Positions 22,931-29,378 of a DNA stretch of 31,239 bases are shown one piece after another. Numbering within the stretch: position 1 is the stretch's first letter; each line of letters starts with the position of its first letter. The position numbers and the translations under genes were made by a program. The stretch comes from CAYWJA01 sp964458485 (GTDB lineage Bacteria; Patescibacteriota; Gracilibacteria; UM-FILTER-43-11), in the NCBI GenBank assembly GCA_964458485.1, contig CAYWJA010000020.1, positions 1 to 31,239 of the forward strand, written 5' to 3'. The notes beneath the pieces are model-generated. The model was not told the origin of the DNA, ran no database searches, and saw only the letters and a list, made by a program, of their open reading frames with translations.

Positions 22931-24039
22931 ATTGCAACAGCAGGTGCTTCAGTAGATTGTGATTCTGAAACAAAATGTTTCCCATCACAATAAATTCTAT
23001 TTCTCCCATTCTCTTTTGCGGATCTCATCTGCATATTTGCACGTTCCTGAAATTTAGTTATAGAATCAGCATCTGTTAGATCATGACACTGAGCAACACC
23101 AATACTAAATGTTAATGGTATTTTTAACACTGCAACTTGTCCTGTCTTACTCTTGTTACGCTTATCTTTTATTGTTGTTTTTACCCCCCTTTCATCTTGG
23201 ATATCAAGAATTTCATTTTCTTTAATTAGTTGATTATATTCCGCCTTATCAATTGGACGAGGGTTACTTACTACGTCCTTACCTTCATGATCTATTCCAT
23301 CAATATCATAAACCATATAAAAAGGATGGTTATCGGTATATTCTCTAATTCTTTCAGCCACAATACAGGCACCTGATGCATCGGCATTTTTAAGAATAAG
23401 CGCAATTTCTTCACCTCCTACTCTGATATTAATAGAGTCTCTTGCTACTTTTGATATACATTTTGCAGCGTATGTTAAAGTCATATCCCCAACAGGTTTT
23501 TCACAAAATTGCTTATTAACTTTACCAAATTTATCAATATCTAAAAATAGAACAGATAGTGGATTTCCACTTTCCTTTGCTTCGGCAATTGCCTTCCTTT
23601 TTTCATTTTTAACCTTATTTTGACCAATTGTTATAGTGTCATTAATAAAGCCATCCATCAAATTATCATTGCCACCATTCTCAACAGCATTTACATATCT
23701 CATGTGGAAAATTAATTGCACTAATGTTTTTTCATAGCTTCTTATTATTCGGTTTATTTCTATGGGGTTTTTCGTAGCTGCTTCCAAATCATCTATAGTT
23801 GGATAATCTAATTGAAGTTCAGATATTAATTGAGATTCTGTATCTTTAATAATGCCCTTAAGCAAATCAGTAGACTTATTATCCGCATTAACGAATAATT
23901 CATTATCTTCTTTTCTGTTATCTAATAGTTCATTAAATTGCTGATCCCTAACACTATTACAATTATCAAGTAATTGCTTTTCTAACTCCAGTCTTTGTGT
24001 ATTGCAAGCAGCCTCAATTGTCCCAGGTGCATTAGCCAT
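22927..24039 (-). CDS. GGDEF-domain protein (GGEEI variant)
   Basis: A cytoplasmic protein of 370 residues with a C-terminal diguanylate-cyclase-type domain. Residues 1-120 are helical and charged with no membrane segment. The GGDEF domain starts near 155: SVLFLDIDKFGKVNKQF carries the metal-binding Asp, RVGGEEIALIL (206-216) is the signature with GGEEI instead of GG[DE]EF, and FSIGVAQC (311-318) and NGRNRIY close it. About 65 extra residues (240-305) are inserted between the signature and the FSIG strand. An RxxD inhibitory site is absent. Activity is uncertain because of the Ile and the insertion. Promoter at 24076-24104. Confidence 0.88.
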   Translation of the reverse strand: MANAPGTIEAACNTQRLELEKQLLDNCNSVRDQQFNELLDNRKEDNELFVNADNKSTDLLKGIIKDTESQLISELQLDYPTIDDLEAATKNPIEINRIIRSYEKTLVQLIFHMRYVNAVENGGNDNLMDGFINDTITIGQNKVKNEKRKAIAEAKESGNPLSVLFLDIDKFGKVNKQFCEKPVGDMTLTYAAKCISKVARDSINIRVGGEEIALILKNADASGACIVAERIREYTDNHPFYMVYDIDGIDHEGKDVVSNPRPIDKAEYNQLIKENEILDIQDERGVKTTIKDKRNKSKTGQVAVLKIPLTFSIGVAQCHDLTDADSITKFQERANMQMRSAKENGRNRIYCDGKHFVSESQSTEAPAVAI

Positions 24040-24075
24040 TAAATAAAGATATAAAAAATAAGAGCCTATCTTATT

Positions 24076-24104
24076 ATTATACCTTAAATCCGTCTAAAAT
24101 GCAA
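24076..24104 (-). promoter_or_regulatory. Promoter of the GGDEF gene
   Basis: On the minus strand TTGCAT (24104-24099), a 17-base spacer and a perfect TATAAT (24081-24076), about 36 bases before the ATG at 24039. It overlaps the 3' end region of the preceding small ORF. Confidence 0.7.
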
Positions 24105-24113
24105 TTCCGTTAA

Positions 24114-24434
24114 TCAAATATTATGGATTTTTAATCTTTTTCGATCCACTGGGAGAAAGGATCCTCGCCTACATTTATGCAAAAGCGCATTAATTCTTAT
24201 TTGCCTTGCATGCCCTATCATATCCGCAAGTGCAGCCTCGCGATTACAATCAACATCAGATTTATCATCATTAGTTGCAGACTCACAATCTACTAATGAT
24301 AAAAATTTATTTTCAACAAATAATAGTCTGGATGGTGAAAAAATAGCCGATTGATACAAATAAGGGTTATTGAGCATTTGTACAATTAAATGTCTAGGAT
24401 CTTTATTTTTAATATATATTTTATTAATTGTCAA
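24114..24434 (-). CDS. Possible small protein, 106 aa
   Basis: An uncertain gene. The frame opens with TTG at 24434, whose last two bases are part of the TGA stop of the release-factor-like gene (TTGA overlap), which would fit translational coupling. An ATG start at 24377 is the alternative (87 aa). The sequence is basic at both ends (KIYIKNKDPRH, KCRRGSFLPVDRKRLKIHN) with an acidic middle (ESATNDDKSDVDCNREAA). Not recognised. It fills the gap between two real genes, which is its main support. Confidence 0.45.
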   Translation of the reverse strand: MTINKIYIKNKDPRHLIVQMLNNPYLYQSAIFSPSRLLFVENKFLSLVDCESATNDDKSDVDCNREAALADMIGHARQIRINALLHKCRRGSFLPVDRKRLKIHNI

Positions 24435-24784
24435 TTTATTGAACTTGCCTTATTCCTCCTTTTATTGCGCTTTTTTTGCTTCCTGATTTTTTCAATTTTT
24501 TTATTTTTTTTGGAATTCGGATTTAATTTTTCTAGAAGTTCTCGGAGTGCTAATATACGATTCATAGAGCGTTGCCTATGTTTTTGATATTTTACGATTA
24601 TACCCGTCGGCAAATGTTTAAGTTGAACCGCATTTGTACTTTTATTGATTTTTTGCCCACCTTTACCACCTCCACAAATGAATTTTTCTTCAATATCATC
24701 CAGGTTCACCTGAAGCTCCTTAATTAAGTTAAGGATTTGATTATATTTGGTATCGGTGAGTTGTGATTGTGGGGGGAGGTTCAT
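24431..24784 (-). CDS. GGQ-domain release-factor-like ribosome rescue protein
   Basis: A 117-residue stand-alone class I release-factor catalytic domain of the ArfB/YaeJ (ICT1) or mtRF-R kind. The peptidyl-tRNA-hydrolysing GGQ is at 42-44 in CGGGKGGQKINKSTNAV, followed by VQLKHLPTGIIVKYQKHRQR. There is no codon-recognition domain. The C-terminus is a lysine/arginine-rich tail (KKNKKIEKIRKQKKRNKRR), as in factors that insert a tail into the empty mRNA channel of stalled ribosomes. The gene starts at the edge of the interspersed repeat after tgt, and may be co-transcribed with tgt. Confidence 0.88.
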   Translation of the reverse strand: MNLPPQSQLTDTKYNQILNLIKELQVNLDDIEEKFICGGGKGGQKINKSTNAVQLKHLPTGIIVKYQKHRQRSMNRILALRELLEKLNPNSKKNKKIEKIRKQKKRNKRRNKASSIN

Positions 24785-24900
24785 ATTGTTACCATATTGT
24801 TTCCTGCTCTCCCGATTTCATCGGGATCGCGTTTCCAGATTGTTACCAAATTGTTTATTAAGTTTAACCATCTGGAAACTATCTGGAAACCATCTGGATT
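24785..24900. repeat. Interspersed palindromic repeat, copy B
   Basis: Positions 24796-24837 are identical to 1358-1399. Outside the core it again has CCAGATTGTTACC, CCAAATTGTT and the inverse CCATCTGGAAAC words in several copies. The left part is the spacer between tgt and the release-factor-like gene; the right part (24818 on) is coding sequence for the last residues of tgt. Confidence 0.93.
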
Positions 24901-26008
24901 TAAATTCCCCAAACCTATCCTCCTCAATAGCTTCCCTAATCTGTTTCATCAAATTCAAATAAAAAGCCACATTATGATATGTATTTAAGCGTATACTCAA
25001 TATTTCTTTTGAAATAAATAAATGGCGTAAATAGGCTTTTGTATAATTTTTACATACATAGCATTCGCAATTCGGATCAAGTGGTGTGAAATCATCCTTC
25101 AATGCTGCCTGCTTAAGCCTTACAATACCCTGTGATGTAAACATGTGGCCATGGCGGGCATTTCTGGTTGGCAATACGCAGTCAAACATATCAATACCAC
25201 GTTCTACGGCTTCCAAAATGTCCTGTGGTGTTCCCACGCCCATCAAATATCTCGGTTTGTCTTCTGGTAAATGGGGGACTGTAGAATCCAGCATTTCATA
25301 CATCATTTCATTTGGTTCACCTACTGAAAGCCCACCGATCGCATAACCATCAAAACCAATTTTAATTAGTTGTTTGGCAGATTTTTCCCGCAGATCCGGG
25401 TACATGCCACCTTGGACGATGCCAAATAGCAAATTCGGATAATCCGAATTTTCGGTAGGGGACGCAGATCTGCGTCCCCTACAATTTGCATTTGCAAATT
25501 TTTGGCATCGCCTTGCCCATTCCGTCGTTAACTCCAATGATTTTTCCACATACTCCTTCTTAGATGGATGCGGTGGACATTCATCCAGGCACATCATAAT
25601 ATCGCTGCCAAGTTTTTGTTGGATTTCTATCGCTTTTTCTGGTGTTAAGAATATTTTTTCTCCATTTAAATGCGATGCAAATTCAACCCCATCATTTTTT
25701 ATTTTTCGTATTTTAGAAAGAGAGAAAATTTGGTAACCCCCGCTATCTGTCAAAATCGGCCCATCCCAATTCATAAATTTATGCAGCCCGCCCGCCTTTT
25801 TAACCAAATCTTCACCTGGACGCAGATGCAGGTGGTATGTGTTAGATAGAATTACCTGTCCGCCTAAATCCCGTACTTCATCCGGAATTAACCCTTTTAT
25901 TGCACCAACCGTGCCAATTGTCATAAAAAAAGGTGTTTGTATTTCGCCGTGCGGGGTTTTTAGTGTGCCGCGGCGGGCATTTCCGGATTTTTTGATTAAG
26001 TTGAACAT
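24818..26008 (-). CDS. tgt: tRNA-guanine transglycosylase
   Basis: Exchanges guanine-34 for preQ1 in tRNAs with GUN anticodons. 396 residues. Active-site Asp88 (TDSGGYQ), Asp142 (MCLDECPP) and nucleophile Asp276 (GIDMFDCVLPTRNARHGH) are present, and zinc ligands Cys314, Cys316, Cys319 and His345 (CECYVC, NTYHN). Compared with the Zymomonas enzyme as I recall its numbering, Asp88/Asp142 are offset by 14 and Asp276 and the zinc ligands by 4, so about 10 residues are inserted between; they fall at 171-193, encoded by three adjacent DNA palindromes. The last ~20 residues (about 376 on) are encoded by the interspersed repeat. No other queuosine gene is in the window. Confidence 0.97.
   Translation of the reverse strand: MFNLIKKSGNARRGTLKTPHGEIQTPFFMTIGTVGAIKGLIPDEVRDLGGQVILSNTYHLHLRPGEDLVKKAGGLHKFMNWDGPILTDSGGYQIFSLSKIRKIKNDGVEFASHLNGEKIFLTPEKAIEIQQKLGSDIMMCLDECPPHPSKKEYVEKSLELTTEWARRCQKFANANCRGRRSASPTENSDYPNLLFGIVQGGMYPDLREKSAKQLIKIGFDGYAIGGLSVGEPNEMMYEMLDSTVPHLPEDKPRYLMGVGTPQDILEAVERGIDMFDCVLPTRNARHGHMFTSQGIVRLKQAALKDDFTPLDPNCECYVCKNYTKAYLRHLFISKEILSIRLNTYHNVAFYLNLMKQIREAIEEDRFGEFKSRWFPDSFQMVKLNKQFGNNLETRSR
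25431..25500. repeat. Three adjacent perfect palindromes inside tgt
   Basis: AAATTCGGAT-A-ATCCGAATTT (25431-25451), a perfect 28-base palindrome GTAGGGGACGCAGA plus its inverse (25455-25482), and AATTTGCA-TT-TGCAAATT (25483-25500). All are read in frame in tgt, giving residues FANANCRGRRSASPTENSDY and their neighbours. Confidence 0.95.
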
Positions 26009-26029
26009 ATGATAAATATATCAATTAAT

Positions 26030-26073
26030 TGGTCATTGGTCACCCCGCCTTCTTCGGGGCAGGTTGTGAATTG
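26030..26073. repeat. TTGGTCA word repeat with hairpin
   Basis: TTGGTCATTGGTCACC, then CCCCG-CCTTCTT-CGGGG, then GTTGTGAATTGG. It lies in the 78-base spacer upstream of tgt and downstream of the coiled-coil gene. Confidence 0.65.
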
Positions 26074-26086
26074 GATATTGAAAATT

Positions 26087-26581
26087 TTATTTAATTCCAA
26101 CAAGTGGCTTGATTTGCCTTATGTCAGACTCAGCTTTATCAACCCTTTTATTAGTTCTTACAAGTTGATGGGTCCCAATGGTAATTTGTTCTTCGTTTGA
26201 TTGAGTTCGACCGGTAAATTCAGATATAACACTAAGAATTTCATCTTTATCCTCTTTGGTCATTATGGTTTCTTTAATTTCTTTTATATCCATCTTATTT
26301 TCAATGACCAAAGCAGTTAATTCTGTCAATGTTGTATCTAGTGAAGATATTTTTTTGCCATTTTTTTCAATAGCTTTACGATTACCCTTAATGGCCTTGC
26401 GATTCTCATTAATCGCATCTCTATTTTCTATTGCAATATCCCTGCCTTCTATTGCAATATCCCTGCCTTCTATTGCAATATCCCTGCCTTCTATTGCAAT
26501 ATCCCTGCCTTCTTTGGCAATAGCATGACTGTTTTTAACAATAGTAATTAAGCTTCTATCGTCATTTTTTTTATTACTCAT
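26087..26581 (-). CDS. Heptad-repeat coiled-coil protein, 164 aa
   Basis: Not assignable to a named family. The first half is a regular seven-residue repeat, IAxEGRD/IAIENRD/AINENRK/AIKGNRK/AIEKNGK, with Ile or Ala at a/d positions, predicting a long parallel coiled coil. The second half continues helical (LDTTLTELTALVIENKMDIKEIKETI) and ends with a short C-terminal stretch. No signal peptide or membrane segment. Part of the heptads is encoded by exact 21-base tandem repeats. Promoter at 26623-26650, just downstream of the terminator of the preceding surface protein gene. Confidence 0.8.
   Translation of the reverse strand: MSNKKNDDRSLITIVKNSHAIAKEGRDIAIEGRDIAIEGRDIAIEGRDIAIENRDAINENRKAIKGNRKAIEKNGKKISSLDTTLTELTALVIENKMDIKEIKETIMTKEDKDEILSVISEFTGRTQSNEEQITIGTHQLVRTNKRVDKAESDIRQIKPLVGIK
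26419..26523. repeat. 21-bp in-frame tandem repeat
   Basis: Three identical 21-base units (26440-26460, 26461-26481, 26482-26502; CCCTGCCTTCTATTGCAATA plus T) with a diverged unit on each side. Each unit adds one heptad (EGRDIAI), so copy number can change without a frameshift. Confidence 0.93.
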
Positions 26582-26622
26582 AATATTCTTTTAGTTACAA
26601 AATAAAATATAATAGGATGTTC

Positions 26623-26650
26623 ATTATATTCCTTTAAAATAATTTTTCAA
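26623..26650 (-). promoter_or_regulatory. Promoter of the coiled-coil gene
   Basis: On the minus strand TTGAAA (26650-26645), a 16-base spacer and a perfect TATAAT (26628-26623), 41 bases before the ATG at 26581. Confidence 0.65.
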
Positions 26651-26651
26651 T

Positions 26652-26681
26652 AAAAAAAGGGGCATACAGTAGTACACCCCT
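26652..26681 (-). terminator. Intrinsic terminator of the 860-aa surface protein gene
   Basis: Read on the minus strand: AGGGG-TG-TAC-TACT-GTA-TG-CCCCT followed directly by a run of T. It lies 20 bases after the stop at 26702. It is the clearest intrinsic terminator in the window. Confidence 0.8.
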
Positions 26682-26701
26682 AAATTTAATTTGTTATGTT
26701 T

Positions 26702-29284
26702 TTATTTTTTGAATTTATATAAACCTGCTTTCTTTACTTGCAATCCTTCACCATTTGTCCAGTCAATAGTGCCAGAGTAGTCTACGACAGTTCCTGCGCC
26801 AGAAGTGGAACTGCCAGATATTGTTGGATAGCTATGAACCGAGGATGTTGGGGCACCTCCTTTTGAAGATACATCACCACCAGAGCGGTCTGACCATATA
26901 ATATTTCTAAAATTTACCCAATTATTAACAGTGTCATTAAAAAATTCATTATCATCATCCCCAGTACCCGCACTTCCACTGAACAAAGAATCAGATTTAA
27001 TATTAGTATTTCCAATTATATGACCAGTATTATTAGCTCCATTATTATTATCATAATTACTACTTATAATTGCCTTGGCAGTCTCATCAACTTGAGCCAA
27101 AGCTACTTCAATTGTGTCATCTGTAGTTGCGCCTGCTATAGAAGCTCTTAGTGTATACGTTTCAGTTTGATTCACAGTAATTGTTTGTTCATTGTCAAAA
27201 GTAACAACAATTTTATAAGTTTCATCATCTACGCCTAATGCAGCAGTATCTGCATCTTGTAGTCCACTTCCGGATTTAGCATCTTTTAAATAAACTGACG
27301 CTGCGTTAAAAGATAAAGACCTTCCCCATATATGATGATCATTAATTGCCCCACTGCTATTGCGAAGCTCAAAATTATATATATCATCTTTTGCCGAATT
27401 TAAACCTTTTGTTTTTATATCAAAGGTAAGCCTTGCGAAGCTAACATCCCCGCCTTCTGCTTTTACATTAAATTTAAAGATATCCCCGTTTGAACTAGGC
27501 ATTGCTGAGCTTGATTGAGTAACTTTGCTAAATACTGGTTTTGACTTACGAATAAAACGGGATGCATCAATCGCAAATTTGTTAGTAGTTTTATATTGCG
27601 TAGATTGGCCGGATGATTCACCAACTGCTTCGAATTCAGTTTTAGCGTTTTTATCTTTTAACCCTATGCAAAACCTACTACCAGAAATTGAAAAATTCCC
27701 AGAAGTTATAGGATAAGTATCAGCATAAACCCATAACAAGTTATAGCCATCTTTTTTTATATAAAAATCAAGATTATTAAATGTATAGCTACCATTAGTA
27801 AGTGGTCCCCCTATTACAGTTTTCTTCTTACCTTTTTTATCTTTATAGGCGATATTTACCTGAGAAATAGCTTTTGTATCTTTGGGCTTATCGAAACCAT
27901 TAGAAGATGTTCCATAAATACAATCATCATCATTTATTATTGTAAGTTTTTTAATAGTAAAGGCTTCTTTTTCTGCATGGAATTGATAAGAAGATGCATT
28001 GTAATTCTTTGTTCCACCAGTAATTATAAACATGTCAGCTTCAGAGCCCATGCCCATTGCAGAAAGAGTACCTTTTGTAGCGGTTTGTATTGTATATGAA
28101 CCTACATATGTAAAATTATCTCCTGTAGCTAAATTGAAAAAATAATCTTTTGGAGTTGCATAATTTTTTACTGAACCAAAAACAATTTTGTATCCTGTGC
28201 CCGGTGCAGATTGTGCAGGTAAAACATGCTTTTTAGGTGTGGTTCCATTGCCACTTGATAGTATTTTCGGCCCCGCAATGGATTTGATTTTATATGAGCC
28301 TTTAGCATTATTGGTAGATACTGTAATCGTACCTGTTTTAGAAACAATTTTTGTGTATTTTCCAGTATCAGAATAATTCATGCCTAAATATAAGCTAAAA
28401 TTAACATCACCAGGCTTTGTGTATCCGGCTACACTTTTATAAGTGATTTTATATGGAATACCAGGTTTCTTTTTTGATGCTGGTAACTGAAATTTTGTTG
28501 AAGATATGCCACCACCGCTTGCTACAAGCTTATTTGTTTTTGTATTATAAATTTCATAAGCTCCGGATTTGATATTGGTAGAAACTTCCACGAGAGTAGT
28601 TAGAATGGGCTTTGGAGGTGCTAATTTTATATCATTTGTATTAATCACTTTAGGGGTACGTCTTCCACGTAAAGTATTTTCTTCTTCTAGTATTTTTGGG
28701 TCCATTTTAGCAACTCTATGGCCTTTTTCTTCTTCATCATTTTCTGGCTCATCATCTGCTGGCAATATTGTAACTGAGGCAGTTACCTGACCCTTGCTAC
28801 TTCTTTCCTTATTCTTTTTTTCTTCATTATTTTTTGGATGTCCTGCTTCACGCATTCTTTCTTCATGCCCACGGGGGTCGCGCTCACGTATTTCTTCTTC
28901 AGGACCTCGCATTTTTTTTGCAGAACCCCGCATCTCTTTCGCTTCCTCAAGTCTATATTTTTTAATCATTTTCTGAAAAAGAGAATCAATAATTTCCCCT
29001 CTTTCTTCATCACTCATTTGCCTTTCCCATTTTTCTTCCCCTATCTTTTGTATTTTTTCATGGATTGTTTTATCCATTATTTGTCCAAATTCCTCCTCTG
29101 TTATTTCAGAGGCAGCAAAGTTGAGGTTGCCGGCTAGTTTGGAGGAATATTTAAGGCCAGAGCTATTAATGGAAGACATAACTATTACAACTATGAGTGC
29201 AAATACACCGACAGCATAAACTAGTTTATGTTTTTTGATATGGTTAAACATATCGTTAATTATTGATTTTTTCTTTCTCGGCAT
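26702..29284 (-). CDS. Large anchored surface protein with repeated beta modules
   Basis: An 860-residue protein with a basic N-terminus and one membrane segment (about 20-37, KLVYAVGVFALIVVIVMS), probably a signal-anchor with the rest outside. Residues 45-115 (KYSSKLAGNLNFAASEITEEEFGQ) match the paralog upstream. Residues 112-210 are highly charged and likely disordered. Two beta modules of about 80 residues follow (230-312 and 318-400), both with a core like YKIVFGSVKNYATPKDYFF. The C-terminal half contains SNGDIFKFNVKAEGGDVSFA and RLTFDIKTKG, a motif style seen in CPR surface proteins, and ends in Gly/Ser/Thr-rich sequence. Function is likely structural or adhesive; no enzyme motif is seen. 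Confidence 0.85.
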   Translation of the reverse strand: MPRKKKSIINDMFNHIKKHKLVYAVGVFALIVVIVMSSINSSGLKYSSKLAGNLNFAASEITEEEFGQIMDKTIHEKIQKIGEEKWERQMSDEERGEIIDSLFQKMIKKYRLEEAKEMRGSAKKMRGPEEEIRERDPRGHEERMREAGHPKNNEEKKNKERSSKGQVTASVTILPADDEPENDEEEKGHRVAKMDPKILEEENTLRGRRTPKVINTNDIKLAPPKPILTTLVEVSTNIKSGAYEIYNTKTNKLVASGGGISSTKFQLPASKKKPGIPYKITYKSVAGYTKPGDVNFSLYLGMNYSDTGKYTKIVSKTGTITVSTNNAKGSYKIKSIAGPKILSSGNGTTPKKHVLPAQSAPGTGYKIVFGSVKNYATPKDYFFNLATGDNFTYVGSYTIQTATKGTLSAMGMGSEADMFIITGGTKNYNASSYQFHAEKEAFTIKKLTIINDDDCIYGTSSNGFDKPKDTKAISQVNIAYKDKKGKKKTVIGGPLTNGSYTFNNLDFYIKKDGYNLLWVYADTYPITSGNFSISGSRFCIGLKDKNAKTEFEAVGESSGQSTQYKTTNKFAIDASRFIRKSKPVFSKVTQSSSAMPSSNGDIFKFNVKAEGGDVSFARLTFDIKTKGLNSAKDDIYNFELRNSSGAINDHHIWGRSLSFNAASVYLKDAKSGSGLQDADTAALGVDDETYKIVVTFDNEQTITVNQTETYTLRASIAGATTDDTIEVALAQVDETAKAIISSNYDNNNGANNTGHIIGNTNIKSDSLFSGSAGTGDDDNEFFNDTVNNWVNFRNIIWSDRSGGDVSSKGGAPTSSVHSYPTISGSSTSGAGTVVDYSGTIDWTNGEGLQVKKAGLYKFKK

Positions 29285-29311
29285 TTTGTTTTTTATTTTT
29301 AAATATTAAAA

Positions 29312-29372
29312 TTTAGTGCTGTTTTTCGGTAAGCTGAAAGCGCGGATGACTATCCGCGCCTACAGCACTAAA
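29312..29372. repeat. Nested palindrome between the surface paralogs
   Basis: Outer arms TTTAGTGCTG (29312-29321) and CAGCACTAAA (29363-29372) are exact inverses. Inside is GCGCGGAT-GACT-ATCCGCGC (29340-29359). The outer word is the same as the octamer array at positions 1-69 (CAGCACTAAAG). Confidence 0.9.
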
Positions 29373-29378
29373 GTACGA

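Noticed and set aside
22927..24039. RxxD inhibitory site in the GGDEF protein
   Set aside because: The residues five before GGEEI are RDSI, so the Asp is misplaced.
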